Source: a candidate division KSB3 bacterium (GTDB lineage: Bacteria; Moduliflexota; Moduliflexia; Moduliflexales; Moduliflexaceae). From it: a DNA stretch of 64,000 bases. Under the pieces are notes generated by a model that was not told where the DNA came from, did no database searches, and worked only from the letters and a program-made list of their open reading frames with translations. Positions 28,308 to 37,581 of this stretch are shown piece after piece; the stretch's first letter is position 1; each line of letters begins with the position of its first letter. Both the position numbers and the translations under genes were made by a program. Where the stretch lies: positions 147,247 through 211,246 of the forward strand of contig PDSJ01000011.1 in NCBI GenBank assembly GCA_002748425.1, in the 5' to 3' direction.

Positions 28308-29333
28308 TTAGAATTGTTCCAGAAACCGGATATCATTTTCAAAGAAAAGCCGGATATCATGAATACCGTATTTCAACATCGCAATGCGTTCAACCCCCAT
28401 GCCGAACGCGTAACCACTATACTGTTCCGGATCGTAATCGACCGCTTTGAAGACATTCGGATCAATCATGCCGGATCCTAAAATTTCAAGCCACCCGCTT
28501 TGCCCACACACCCGGCAGCCTTTTCCCTTGCACATCATACAGGAAATGTCGACCTCAGCGCTTGGCTCAGTAAACGGAAAAAAGCTGGGTCGGAAACGCA
28601 ACGTCGTATCAGCACCGAACATGTCACGACAAAAAAGCGCTAAAATGCCCTTTAGATCGGCCATTGTAACATGCTTATCCACACACACCCCCTCAATTTG
28701 ATGAAACATCGGGCTGTGGGAGATATCGGCATCTTGCCGATAGACCTTTCCCGGACAAATAAACCTGACCGGAGGCGTATGCTTTTCCATGAAACGGATC
28801 TGCACTGGTGAGGTGTGGGTACGCAAAACGATCTTATCTTCCACGAAAAACGTATCTTGCATGTCGCGTGCCGGATGATCTGTTGGGAAATTCAGCGCTT
28901 CGAAATTATAATAATCATGTTCAACTTCCGGCCCCTCAGCGACAGAAAAGCCTAAGCCTTCGAAAATGCGCTGTGCCTCAGCCATGACCTGAGTCAGAGG
29001 ATGACGGCGGCCCCAAAAAGTCTGTCGTCCCGGCAGGGTAATATCGAGGCGTTTTTCTGCAAGTTGACGCTGTTTTTCCTCATCACTAAGCTGCTTTTCA
29101 CGCTTTTGGCAAAGTTCCTGCAGACTGCGCTTGATGTCGTTAATATGTTTGCCGACAGATGGGCGCTGATCGGGCGGCAGCCCACCCAACAGTTTCATCG
29201 ATTGAGAGATCTGACTTTTTTTCCCCAGAAATTTCACCCGCAGACTCCCTAACGCCTCTAGGGACTGGGCATGGTGAAAGCCCTCTTCGGCAACAGCGCG
29301 AAGCGATTCCAGTTTCTGAATAATGTCTTCCAT
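28308..29333 (-). CDS. pheS: Phenylalanyl-tRNA synthetase alpha subunit
   Basis: Class II synthetase subunit of 341 residues. The N-terminal coiled coil (about 1-90) is followed by the catalytic core with HPLTQVMAEAQRIFEGLGFS, motif 2 (CPGKVYRQDADISHSPMFHQ) and motif 3 (YAFGMGVERIAMLKYGIHDI). The CMMCKGKGCRVCGQSGWLEI stretch is typical of the subgroup. Complete, in the conserved rplT-pheS-pheT order. Confidence 0.99.
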   Translation of the reverse strand: MEDIIQKLESLRAVAEEGFHHAQSLEALGSLRVKFLGKKSQISQSMKLLGGLPPDQRPSVGKHINDIKRSLQELCQKREKQLSDEEKQRQLAEKRLDITLPGRQTFWGRRHPLTQVMAEAQRIFEGLGFSVAEGPEVEHDYYNFEALNFPTDHPARDMQDTFFVEDKIVLRTHTSPVQIRFMEKHTPPVRFICPGKVYRQDADISHSPMFHQIEGVCVDKHVTMADLKGILALFCRDMFGADTTLRFRPSFFPFTEPSAEVDISCMMCKGKGCRVCGQSGWLEILGSGMIDPNVFKAVDYDPEQYSGYAFGMGVERIAMLKYGIHDIRLFFENDIRFLEQF

Positions 29334-29362
29334 ATCTCTTATGTGGAAATGCCGGCTGTTGT

Positions 29363-29728
29363 TCAGGCTGCTGCTGATTCGAGAGCCGATTTCGCTGTAT
29401 CAACGAGATGAGCGAACACAGCAGAATCTTCCATCGCCAAATTAGCGAGCACACGGCGATCCAGACGAACATTCGCCAGCTGCAGGCCTTTCATAAATTT
29501 ACTGTAAGGCATGCCGCATGCACGGGCAGCCGCATTAATGCGAACGATCCATAATCTTCTAAAGTCACGTTTGCGGCGTCTTCTATCGCGGTAGGAATAG
29601 GTCAACGCCTTGATGACCGCATTCTTTGCCGTGCGAAAGAGCTTGCTGCGTCCGCCACGAAACCCTTTGGCAAGCTTTAAAATTTTTTTGCGGCGTTTTC
29701 TTGATACATTACCACCTTTCACCCTCAT
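29363..29728 (-). CDS. rplT: 50S ribosomal protein L20
   Basis: 121 residues, highly basic; binds 23S rRNA early in 50S assembly. Diagnostic [21 protein letters not shown] and [35 protein letters not shown] near the C-terminus. The reading frame starts [15 protein letters not shown]. In several bacteria L20 autoregulates this operon; I saw no obvious copy of that RNA structure. Confidence 0.99.
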   Translation of the reverse strand: MRVKGGNVSRKRRKKILKLAKGFRGGRSKLFRTAKNAVIKALTYSYRDRRRRKRDFRRLWIVRINAAARACGMPYSKFMKGLQLANVRLDRRVLANLAMEDSAVFAHLVDTAKSALESAAA

Positions 29729-29784
29729 AATCTGCCACCTTCTCTTTTCTTAGTATGTTAATGTCTTTTAAAAAACATAGACGG

Positions 29785-29982
29785 TTACACATACGGAATC
29801 AAACGCGCTATGCGTTTTTTATCTGATGCATCCACAAGTGTTGCATCCCGCAAATGGCGTTTCCGTTTTGTAGTTTTTTTCGTAAAAATATGCCCTGCAT
29901 TTGCCTTGTTTCGTTTAATTTTTCCGGATTTCGTTTTGCGAAAACGCTTCACAGCCCCTTTATTCGACTTCATCTTCGGCAT
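29785..29982 (-). CDS. rpmI: 50S ribosomal protein L35
   Basis: 65 residues, very basic, standard length. [20 protein letters not shown] opens it and [15 protein letters not shown] follows, both diagnostic. It sits between infC and rplT as usual. Confidence 0.99.
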   Translation of the reverse strand: MPKMKSNKGAVKRFRKTKSGKIKRNKANAGHIFTKKTTKRKRHLRDATLVDASDKKRIARLIPYV

Positions 29983-30059
29983 AATCTATTCCCTCTCTTT
30001 CCAAGAGCACAACAGCTCTCCAAGTTGTTGGCGTTTCAGAGTCTCCCTGCTCTGCACGC

Positions 30060-30623
30060 TCACTTTTTATGAGCTTTTGCTGTTTTTGCCACCAGGATCA
30101 TCGTCATGCTGCGCCCTTCCATCTTTGGCATGCTTTCGACATCCCCAACGTCCTTCGTTTCCTCAATAAAACGATCCAATAACTTTCGTCCCAGTTCGCG
30201 GTGTACGATTTCACGCCCCCGAAACACGACGGACACTTTTGCTTTATCTCCACCCTCAAGAAAACGGATCACATGCTTCAGCTTGAATTGATAATCGTGT
30301 TCGTCGATTTTAGGACGAATCTTTACCTCTTTCACCTGAATAACGGTCTGCTTCTTTTTCGCGTCATGAGCGCGTTTTTGCTGCTTATAGCGAAACTTGC
30401 CGTAATCCATGACCTTGCACACCGGCGGCTTGGCATTGGGAGCAACCTCAACAAGGTCGAGACCCAGTTCCCCGGCTTTCGCGAGCGCGTCACGAGTATC
30501 AAGAACCCCCAATTGCTCCCCCTCGGGGCCAATCACACGGACTTCAGGCACTCGGATTTGAGTGTTTATTCGGTTTTCCGGCTGTTTCGGTTTTCGAGAC
30601 TGGCTAAATCGTCGTCTTCTCAC
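30060..30623 (-). CDS. infC: Translation initiation factor IF-3
   Basis: 187 residues. The N-terminal domain has RVPEVRVIGPEGEQLGVLDT and LGLDLVEVAPNAKPPVCKVM. The C-terminal domain binds the 30S subunit (VKEVKIRPKIDEHDYQFKLK, VSVVFRGREIVH). The frame starts at a GTG (30623) five bases after the thrS stop, inside the repeated GTGAGTGAG, and no clear ribosome site precedes it, so translation may depend on thrS. The N-terminal RRRRFSQSRK extension is unusually basic. The classical AUU start is not used. Confidence 0.97.
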   Translation of the reverse strand: MRRRRFSQSRKPKQPENRINTQIRVPEVRVIGPEGEQLGVLDTRDALAKAGELGLDLVEVAPNAKPPVCKVMDYGKFRYKQQKRAHDAKKKQTVIQVKEVKIRPKIDEHDYQFKLKHVIRFLEGGDKAKVSVVFRGREIVHRELGRKLLDRFIEETKDVGDVESMPKMEGRSMTMILVAKTAKAHKK

Positions 30624-30627
30624 TCAC

Positions 30628-32541
30628 TCACTGAACTTCATCTGACAACTGATGAAGAAGCTGATCAATCGTCAAAGAACCTAAGTCTCCCTTTCGTCTG
30701 TGGCGCAAGGAGACCGTCTGTCCGGAAACCTCCTTATCGCCGATTATCAACATATACGGCAGTTGCTCCAACTGAGCAACTCGAATTTTTTGACCGATCT
30801 TCTCGTCTCGCATATCGATCTCAACTCGATACTTCGCATGCCGAAGTGCCGCCTGGACGGTTTTAGCATACTCGATATGACGCTCCCCGATCGGCAGAAT
30901 CTTCAATTGAACAGGTGCCAGCCACAGCGGAAACGCCCCAGCATAATGCTCGATCAACGCGCCGACAAACCGCTCCATTGATCCGAGAACAGTACGATGC
31001 ACCATATACACATGATGCTTTTCGCCATCCTTGCCGACATAATTCACGTCAAATCGAGATGGAAGGTTAAAGTCGAACTGTGTCGTCGGCCCCTGCCATC
31101 CCCTTCCCAGGGCATCGATCAGTTTTGTATCAATCTTCGGCCCGTAAAACACCGCTTCACCCTCCATACGCTTATAGGAAAGGCCTTTATGCTCCAGGGC
31201 TCTGACAAGCGTCTGCTCAGCAAGTTCCCAATTTTCATCTGAACCAGCATATTTCTCAGGATGTTGCGGATCTCGAACGCTCAATTCAACGTTATAATCA
31301 TGAAAGCCAAAACTCTTCAACATGAACTCGGTCAGGTCGAGCACGCCGACAAGTTCATCAAACAACTGCTCCGGCGTACAAAAAATATGGGCATCATCCT
31401 GCGTGAATCCCCTCACGCGCAGCATCCCATGCAGCGTTCCGGAACGCTCATAGCGGTAAACCGTTCCCAGTTCAGCGTAACGCACCGGCAGTTCTCGATA
31501 GCTGCGAAGTGTATTATTATAAATAAGGATATGCCCCGGACAGTTCATCGGCTTCAATACATATTCTTCCTCATCGATCCCGAGGGTATACATATTTTCT
31601 CTATAAAAATTATAATGTCCGGATGTCCTCCACAGATCCGAGTGCGCAATATGCGGGATAGTCACAAGTTCGTAACCTCGTTCAACATGCACGTCTTTCC
31701 AGAAATCTTCGATGACCCGGCGAAGCACTGCCCCTTTGGGATGCCAGTAAATCAGGCCAGCACCAGCCTCCTGATGAATGCTGAACAGATCCAATTTCTT
31801 TCCCAGTTTTCGATGATCACGGCGTTTAGCTTCCTCCAGACGGTCGAGATGCTTTGTCAACTCTTTCTTTGATGGAAACGACGTTCCGTAAATACGTTGA
31901 AGCATCTGCCTCTTCTCATCGCCCCGCCAATATGCCCCAGCAATGCTGAGCAGCTTAAACGCCTTAATCTTTCCGGTTGACGGAACGTGCGGCCCCCGGC
32001 ACAGATCGACGAAATCGCCCTGCTGGTATTGCGTAATTCGTTCACCTTCGGGAAGAGCGTTCAGAATCTCGACTTTATAGTCTTCACCATTCCGCTGAAA
32101 GAAGTCAATGGCTTCTCCCCGTGAAACTTCCTTGCGGACATACGGGAGATCGGCTTGTATCAGCTCAAGCATCTTCTGTTCGATTTTTCTGAGATCCTCC
32201 GGTGTAAACGTCTGTGTTGTATCGAAATCATAATAGAAACCATCGTCCACCGCAGGGCCGATAGCAACTTTTGTATCAGGGAAGAGAGATTTCACCGCCT
32301 GAGCCATAAGGTGTGATGTACTGTGACGATACACTTCAGCGCCCTCTTCGGATTCAAACGTCACAATCTCCACAGAAGCATTTTCTGTCAAGGGCGTACC
32401 CAAATCGCAGAGAACTCCATTGATTTTTGCAGCAAGCGCATCCTTCCCAAGTTTTCGATGGATCCGGGCTGCCAGTTCTGCCGCAGAAATTCCTTTTTCC
32501 ACCTGCTTTATCGATCCATCCGGCAAGCTAATCTGTATCAT
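30628..32541 (-). CDS. thrS: Threonyl-tRNA synthetase
   Basis: 637 residues, normal length. TGS domain at 1-61, editing domain with HSTSHLMAQAV and the later HVPSTG/YWRGD motifs, class II catalytic core with MNCPGHILIY (zinc Cys), RYERSGTLHGMLRVRGFTQD (motif 2), and the C-terminal anticodon-binding domain (LAPVQLKILPIGERH). No T-box leader lies upstream; instead two tRNA-Val genes precede it on the same strand. First gene of the thrS-infC-rpmI-rplT-pheS-pheT block. Confidence 0.99.
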   Translation of the reverse strand: MIQISLPDGSIKQVEKGISAAELAARIHRKLGKDALAAKINGVLCDLGTPLTENASVEIVTFESEEGAEVYRHSTSHLMAQAVKSLFPDTKVAIGPAVDDGFYYDFDTTQTFTPEDLRKIEQKMLELIQADLPYVRKEVSRGEAIDFFQRNGEDYKVEILNALPEGERITQYQQGDFVDLCRGPHVPSTGKIKAFKLLSIAGAYWRGDEKRQMLQRIYGTSFPSKKELTKHLDRLEEAKRRDHRKLGKKLDLFSIHQEAGAGLIYWHPKGAVLRRVIEDFWKDVHVERGYELVTIPHIAHSDLWRTSGHYNFYRENMYTLGIDEEEYVLKPMNCPGHILIYNNTLRSYRELPVRYAELGTVYRYERSGTLHGMLRVRGFTQDDAHIFCTPEQLFDELVGVLDLTEFMLKSFGFHDYNVELSVRDPQHPEKYAGSDENWELAEQTLVRALEHKGLSYKRMEGEAVFYGPKIDTKLIDALGRGWQGPTTQFDFNLPSRFDVNYVGKDGEKHHVYMVHRTVLGSMERFVGALIEHYAGAFPLWLAPVQLKILPIGERHIEYAKTVQAALRHAKYRVEIDMRDEKIGQKIRVAQLEQLPYMLIIGDKEVSGQTVSLRHRRKGDLGSLTIDQLLHQLSDEVQ

Positions 32542-32589
32542 ACGCTTAGAAACTCTTCCAAAAACAACATTGACAGAAGGTGAATATTA

Positions 32590-32661
32590 TAGGCACGGGC
32601 GGTTTCGAACCGCCGACTTCTACCACGTCAAGGTAGCGCTCTCCCCCTGAGCTACGTGCCT
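32590..32661 (-). tRNA. tRNA-Val (anticodon GAC), copy 1
   Basis: Cloverleaf on the minus strand: acceptor AGGCACG/CGTGCCT, D arm GCTC-AGGGGGA-GAGC, anticodon stem CTACC/GGTAG with loop TTGACGT (anticodon GAC), T arm GGCGG-TTCGAAA-CCGCC, discriminator A. CCA not encoded. Same sequence as copy 2. Confidence 0.97.
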
Positions 32662-32715
32662 GTTCCACACATACGGTTATGATGGCACATCGAAAGCATT
32701 TATGCAAAAAAATAA

Positions 32716-32787
32716 TAGGCACGGGCGGTTTCGAACCGCCGACTTCTACCACGTCAAGGTAGCGCTCTCCCCCTGAGCTACGTGCCT
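32716..32787 (-). tRNA. tRNA-Val (anticodon GAC), copy 2
   Basis: Sequence identical over the whole tRNA to the copy 54 bases downstream on the same strand. A TTGACA on the minus strand at 32848-32853 could be the -35 of their promoter, but the matching -10 is poor. Confidence 0.97.
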
Positions 32788-32980
32788 ATATTTGAGGAAT
32801 ATTCCATTCTCAATTCAGCAGAAACACTACGAATCCTCTCAAAAAATTGTCAAGATAAAAATTGAGAAAAATTTGTATCACTTCGATAAGACATCGAATA
32901 AAAAAGCTGACCAGACAGATTTTGTCCCTCGTCTGTATGTACGGATGAGGGAACTTTTTGATTTTTTGTTCCAGAGTTTC

Positions 32981-33009
32981 TTGACAGTCTTCTCGTTGTA
33001 TTCTAGATC
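32981..33009 (+). promoter_or_regulatory. Putative promoter of the ybjN-like/pspA pair
   Basis: TTGACA (32981-32986), 17-base spacer, TAGATC (33004-33009). The -35 is perfect and the -10 weak, which would suit regulated expression. No sigma-54 promoter of the kind that drives enterobacterial psp operons is visible. Confidence 0.4.
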
Positions 33010-33085
33010 ATAGAAGCGTCGTGTAAATATCTTCCGAAAGTTCGGCAGCCTTTATGAGATAACTTAATCCAGGGAGGAATGCACT

Positions 33086-33472
33086 ATGGTGACAAAAAAT
33101 GACATTGAGATTTATCTGGATGATTGCGGTTTTCCATTTGAGCAGGTGAGTGACGGGGTCTGGAAGGTTGAGTCAACCGACAATAACATTGACAATATTA
33201 TTATGAGTTACGAAGACCCGATTCTGTTGTTGCGGGTCAATCTGATGAAAGTACCTCAAGCAGGCCGTGAAACATTTTATGAACGTCTGCTGACGTTAAA
33301 TGCGACTGAAATACCGCACGGGGCCTTTGGAATCGAAAACGATGTCGTCGTGGTGATTGACACGTTGCAAGTCGAGAACCTCGACCGAAACGAGCTGCAG
33401 GCGTCTCTTGACTCCATCGGGTTTACAGTCGCACAATATTACAGTGAGTTGAAGGAGTATTTGAATCGCTAG
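33086..33472 (+). CDS. YbjN-like (type III chaperone-fold) protein
   Basis: A 128-residue acidic protein. The alpha-beta pattern (YLDDCGFPFEQVSDGVWKVE, PILLLRVNLMKVPQ, RLLTLNATEIPHGAFGIEND, VVVVIDTLQVENLDRNELQA) matches the YbjN/CesT-like fold, small proteins that bind partners. AGGGAGG precedes the ATG by eight bases. It lies 65 bases upstream of pspA; such pairs are known in several phyla, so it may be a PspA cofactor. Function inferred from context. Confidence 0.7.
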   Translation: MVTKNDIEIYLDDCGFPFEQVSDGVWKVESTDNNIDNIIMSYEDPILLLRVNLMKVPQAGRETFYERLLTLNATEIPHGAFGIENDVVVVIDTLQVENLDRNELQASLDSIGFTVAQYYSELKEYLNR

Positions 33473-33537
33473 CGCATCCACACTGCCAAGGAAACACATT
33501 TAGAGAGTACTTTCCTAAAAGTAAGGAGGTCAAAGCT

Positions 33538-34200
33538 ATGGGTATTTTCAGTAGAATGTCAGATATTTTCAAGGCCAATATTAATGATCTTATTGATAAA
33601 GCGGAAGATCCGGCCAAATTAATGGATCAGATGGTTCGAGAAATGCGGGAGCAACTGCGCGAAGCAAAAATTCAGGTTGCCAGAGCGATCGCTGATGAGA
33701 AAAAGCTGCATCACCAGTTAAGACAAAATCAGGTACAGTCCAAAAATTGGGAAAGCAAAGCAATGCTGGCTTTAAAACAAGGCGATGAGGGATTGGCCAA
33801 AGAAGCTCTGAAACAGAAAAAGACCTACGATGGTCTGGCTGCCTCTGTTCAGGGGCAGTGGGAAGAACAAAATACGCTTTCATCTAAATTAAAAGATAAC
33901 CTGCGGGCGCTGGAGTCAAAAATCGATGAAGCCCGTCGAAAAAAAGAAATTCTTCTCGCTCGTCAGAAGCGCGCTGAAGCCCAGAAGAAGATTCATGAGG
34001 TCATGAGTGGTCTTAACGACAAGAGCGCATTCGCCACCTTCGATCGCATGGAGCAGAGAGTCCTGGAAATCGAAGCCCAGTCCGATGCGGCTGTGGAACT
34101 TGAGGTAGAATCCCTGGACGACAGATTCAAAGCTCTTGAATCCAGTTCAGTGGATGACGAACTTGCGGCGCTCAAGGCTAAAATGAGCTTGAACCCCTAA
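33538..34200 (+). CDS. pspA: PspA/IM30-family phage shock protein
   Basis: 220 residues, almost entirely coiled coil, the size of PspA. It opens with the amphipathic membrane-binding helix MGIFSRMSDIFKANINDLID and continues with the family motif AEDPAKLMDQMVREMREQLR; EAEKDLALxQGDEGLAKEAL-type sequence follows near residue 85. It assembles ESCRT-III-like polymers that protect or reshape the inner membrane. AAGGAGG lies upstream of the ATG. No pspBC or pspF nearby. Confidence 0.95.
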   Translation: MGIFSRMSDIFKANINDLIDKAEDPAKLMDQMVREMREQLREAKIQVARAIADEKKLHHQLRQNQVQSKNWESKAMLALKQGDEGLAKEALKQKKTYDGLAASVQGQWEEQNTLSSKLKDNLRALESKIDEARRKKEILLARQKRAEAQKKIHEVMSGLNDKSAFATFDRMEQRVLEIEAQSDAAVELEVESLDDRFKALESSSVDDELAALKAKMSLNP

Positions 34201-34266
34201 TTATGTTTCTCCCGCTCCACGTTTCCGGAGGGTCCACGCAGAGTTCGAACTGTCTGTGAACATCAT

Positions 34267-34307
34267 CCGTCTCTCTCCTGAGCGTCTTTGCCTGCCGAGA
34301 GAGACGG
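34267..34307. other. Inverted repeat between pspA and map
   Basis: Perfect 11-bp arms CCGTCTCTCTC (34267-34277) and GAGAGAGACGG (34297-34307) with a 19-base loop and no T-tract. Possibly an RNA structure between the two transcription units. Confidence 0.4.
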
Positions 34308-34349
34308 TGCGGCAGCTTGTCAACTCATCGGCATCTATGCAGAGCGTGC

Positions 34350-34379
34350 TTGTGGAACGTTATTAAAATATGTCATAAT
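34350..34379 (+). promoter_or_regulatory. Putative promoter of map
   Basis: TTGTGG (34350-34355), 18-base spacer, CATAAT (34374-34379), 51 bases before the map start codon. Moderate match to the sigma-70 consensus. Confidence 0.45.
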
Positions 34380-34430
34380 CGTATTCATCCCCTTATGTAC
34401 TGATTGTTTCAAGGAAGAAGGACAACCCGC

Positions 34431-35186
34431 ATGGCAAGAATTCATCTCAAAACACCTCAGGAAATCGAATTGATCCGCGAAAGCAGCCGAATAACGGCTC
34501 AGACCCTCAAGTTTCTCGAAGGGGAGTGTCTTCCCGGCATTAGCACATTGGAACTGGATCGTATGGCCGAAACCTTCATTCGCGATCATGGGGGAACTCC
34601 ATCATTTAAAGGGTATCACGGCTTTCCGAACAGTGTCTGCTGTTCTGTCAACGAAGAGGTGGTTCACGGTATTCCCAGCTCGAGAAGGCTCAAAAACGGG
34701 GACGTGATTACGCTCGATACAGGTGTCTATAAGAACAATTATCATGGCGATGCCGCGATTACGGTAGCGGTTGGCGAGGTCAGCAGACAAGCCCGGCAAC
34801 TCATCGAGATCACACGAGAGGCTCTGTATTTGGGCATTGACCAGGCAAAACCCGGGGCGCGCCTCGGCGATATTGGCTTCGCCATTCAAACCCTGGCCAG
34901 GCAATATCATTACGGTGTTGTCAGGGAATATACGGGGCACGGTATTGGCAGAGATCTGCATGAGGCGCCACATGTTCTGCATTATGGAAAAGCGAACAGC
35001 GGTCTGCGCCTGAAAGCAGGGATGGTGTTTACAATCGAGCCGATGCTGACCGCCGGCTCACATGAAATTCGAGTCAAAAAAGACGGCTGGACAGCGATCA
35101 CAAAAGATAGAAGCCTCTGCGCTCAGTTTGAACATACGCTGGCCCTGACCACAGATGGAGCCCAAATTTTGACGTTACCGGAATAA
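34431..35186 (+). CDS. map: Type I methionine aminopeptidase
   Basis: Removes the initiator Met from nascent proteins in the cytoplasm. 251 residues from the ATG at 34431, which has AAGGA eight bases upstream; the in-frame TTG at 34404 is less likely. Metal ligands are visible: Asp in VITLDTGVYKNNYHGDA (two), His in GHGIGRDLHEAPHVLHYG, Glu in FTIEPMLTAGS and Glu in FEHTLALTTDG. The substrate-binding His is in YHGFPNSVCCSVNEEVVHGI. Complete and ordinary. Confidence 0.98.
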   Translation: MARIHLKTPQEIELIRESSRITAQTLKFLEGECLPGISTLELDRMAETFIRDHGGTPSFKGYHGFPNSVCCSVNEEVVHGIPSSRRLKNGDVITLDTGVYKNNYHGDAAITVAVGEVSRQARQLIEITREALYLGIDQAKPGARLGDIGFAIQTLARQYHYGVVREYTGHGIGRDLHEAPHVLHYGKANSGLRLKAGMVFTIEPMLTAGSHEIRVKKDGWTAITKDRSLCAQFEHTLALTTDGAQILTLPE

Positions 35187-35283
35187 GCGCTAAGAGCGCC
35201 AGCGCATCTCATCTCCACCCCTTTGTGTTTATGGTGTGTCTCATTGAGGCACGTGTCGACAACCGCAACTCTGTATAAGCCGG

Positions 35284-37545
35284 ATGCATCGAGTGTCTAA
35301 GCTACCACCTGAATTCGCCTTTCCAGCCCGGCGAGCGCAACACTCCGACCGTGTACTGCCTGACGCGTTCATGTCAACAACGGAAACGCAGAAGATTAAA
35401 GCGTATCTCCATGATGCCTCGAGATCTGCGCGCGCAGCTGCGTCCGCAAAGGCTCCATTGACGAATGAAAAAGATGAGGATTCGCTGCTCATTGTCCCGA
35501 GGGAGTATCGGTCGGCGCTAAGCACTTTCGAATCGCCCTTAATGCAGTATCTTCGTAATCTTCGGCTCAAGATGGCAAAGATTCCGAAAGAAATTTCCTT
35601 TATCAACAGTATCTATACGCTGACACAGGGAAATATCATTGATCTGATCGATCCTGTGAAGGACGAAGTTACCAGGCAGCTGCTCGATGATCTGCTGACA
35701 CCGCTCCTGAAACATGCGAAGCAAAGCAGGGCCGGCGCCGAGAAAGACCCTGTCGCAGCGGAATGGGAAGCCGGACAAATTTTAAATCGATGCTACCTCG
35801 TGCTGTATTCCAACTTTTCACAGATGCAGTCTGCCATCATTCAGGGGATCATCTACGATATTGAACGACAGGGCGTCCACCTTCCGATTCAGTCGTCTGC
35901 CGAACTCGAGATTATTGCCCAGCAATACCTCCCGGTAGTCCAGAATCAGGCTGTTATCATCCGCAATATGTTTCGCCACCTCTTTCCGGAATACGATCCC
36001 CCTGACAACATTCACGTCCTTGAGCTCTGTTTTCTCAGATTGCTGGATGACATCCAGAATAATTTCTCTCATTTTTTAGAAAGCGATGAACAGCTTCTCC
36101 AGATGTTGTCACGGATTAAAGTGGGGCAAGATGAACTGCTCAATGTCAACGATCCGAATCTGCGGAATATTCTTGCGAAAATGGAGCGACTGCAGAATCA
36201 ATTTCACGATATTTATAATCAACGCTGGCGCGACGGGGTCTTGAACGATATCATTGCCACCTTCTTTTACCATTCTCGCTTTACAGCCTATCTTGAAAAC
36301 AAGGGGAAGATTGCCAAAAAACGACGCTACTTTCTGGCCAGCCTCGAGCATCTGCTGAACAATTATGAGGATTTCTTCAACGAGACTCTTGTGCCGCAGG
36401 TCGACTTCTTAACCGAGGAATACAAGGTCGTTGATCGAGAAGGTTATACGTTTGTTCAATCCCATATCCTGACAGACAGAATGAAAAACATTTTTCAGAC
36501 ACTTCTTGATCAAGATCGCTTTTCAGTCCTGAGCGAAATGATCGTGACCGGCGAATTCTCAAAGACGCCGGCACTGAAAAAAACATTTCAGCACAGCGAA
36601 GAACTTGAAAAGATGCGCAGGGAACTGCGGCACAAGCACGTCTCGCAGCAAGCACTGCAGGAACATATCGACCGCCTCTGGGAAGTGCTCGATGACGTAC
36701 AGGAACTGCTGGTATCGGAGATTTTTACGAAATGGAAAACTCCACTTAACACGATGTTAACGACCTATTGTCTGGAACTGCACTGGTTCCACGCGTGCTT
36801 CTCGACATATACGATTGAAGCGTTCCCGGATACAAAGACCCTGTTCAGAGAACTCGATCTATTTATTGAGCCGTACAAAGAAGCGTTGCGCATTTTTTCC
36901 GATAACATTTTTCACTACCTCGAGAGCATAAGCCAGCAAGTCTACGCCTTTCGCGATCGGGCCGGTGACTTTAACCTCCTCTATACCGGAATTTTAGGAA
37001 TCGATCTGAAACAGGAAGAGCGTTTCTTCCAGTTTGAATTGTATACGCCCCCAAAAGTCAAACTCCTTGTTGGCCGTTTGCTCAAACTGCAGGAACACTA
37101 CACTCAAACGTTGAAAACGCATCCGCCCAAGCAGGCTTCCGATGACCACGAAGGTCTGAAAAATCAGCGTCTCTATACAGATGAAATGTTAAAAACTGCA
37201 AATTTCCTTGAAGAAGAACGGGATATTTTAATGTATTGCGGTTCCCGGAAACTCTTTGCCGATCCACAATTTGTCGAGGATGATTTTGCCCATGATTATA
37301 ATGAAATCATAGACAGTTACGCTCACGTGATAACGCAGTTGCAGCCTCCCAGTTCAGATCAGCTTGACAGGATTCTGGAATTACGAGGCCTTCGAGAACG
37401 CGCAAGGTTTGCAGCTGTCTATGAGCGCTATTCCGAAATGGTAAAATACAAGGCCCTGAGCAAGGCATGGCCGGTGATCCGCAAACGCTGGAAAAACCCG
37501 GATGATTTCCAGAGAGATCACGCTGTCCATAAAAAATTTTCTTGA
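35284..37545 (+). CDS. Large helical protein of unknown function
   Basis: A 753-residue, apparently all-helical soluble protein with no signal peptide, membrane segment or motif I recognise. Segments such as EFSKTPALKKTFQHSEELEK and QQALQEHIDRLWEVLDDVQE suggest helical bundles. The true start is uncertain: ATG at 35284 lacks a clear ribosome site, as does the Met at residue 30 (35371). The first 30 residues are Arg/Pro-rich and look less protein-like than the rest. No functional context: map is upstream, and a flavin transporter with its own promoter is downstream. The promoter of that transporter starts inside its last codons. Confidence 0.7.
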   Translation: MHRVSKLPPEFAFPARRAQHSDRVLPDAFMSTTETQKIKAYLHDASRSARAAASAKAPLTNEKDEDSLLIVPREYRSALSTFESPLMQYLRNLRLKMAKIPKEISFINSIYTLTQGNIIDLIDPVKDEVTRQLLDDLLTPLLKHAKQSRAGAEKDPVAAEWEAGQILNRCYLVLYSNFSQMQSAIIQGIIYDIERQGVHLPIQSSAELEIIAQQYLPVVQNQAVIIRNMFRHLFPEYDPPDNIHVLELCFLRLLDDIQNNFSHFLESDEQLLQMLSRIKVGQDELLNVNDPNLRNILAKMERLQNQFHDIYNQRWRDGVLNDIIATFFYHSRFTAYLENKGKIAKKRRYFLASLEHLLNNYEDFFNETLVPQVDFLTEEYKVVDREGYTFVQSHILTDRMKNIFQTLLDQDRFSVLSEMIVTGEFSKTPALKKTFQHSEELEKMRRELRHKHVSQQALQEHIDRLWEVLDDVQELLVSEIFTKWKTPLNTMLTTYCLELHWFHACFSTYTIEAFPDTKTLFRELDLFIEPYKEALRIFSDNIFHYLESISQQVYAFRDRAGDFNLLYTGILGIDLKQEERFFQFELYTPPKVKLLVGRLLKLQEHYTQTLKTHPPKQASDDHEGLKNQRLYTDEMLKTANFLEEERDILMYCGSRKLFADPQFVEDDFAHDYNEIIDSYAHVITQLQPPSSDQLDRILELRGLRERARFAAVYERYSEMVKYKALSKAWPVIRKRWKNPDDFQRDHAVHKKFS

Positions 37546-37571
37546 CAGGTCTGACTTCACGAAACAAGAAT
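37542..37571 (+). promoter_or_regulatory. Promoter of the FMN-riboswitch transcript
   Basis: TTGACA (37542-37547, overlapping the last codons of the upstream gene), 18-base spacer, AAGAAT (37566-37571). The predicted start near 37578 is just before the riboswitch. Confidence 0.55.
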
Positions 37572-37581
37572 ACACACTCAT

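Noticed and set aside
32542..32800. T-box leader for thrS
   Set aside because: The interval holds two tRNA-Val genes; there is no T-box core or specifier structure.
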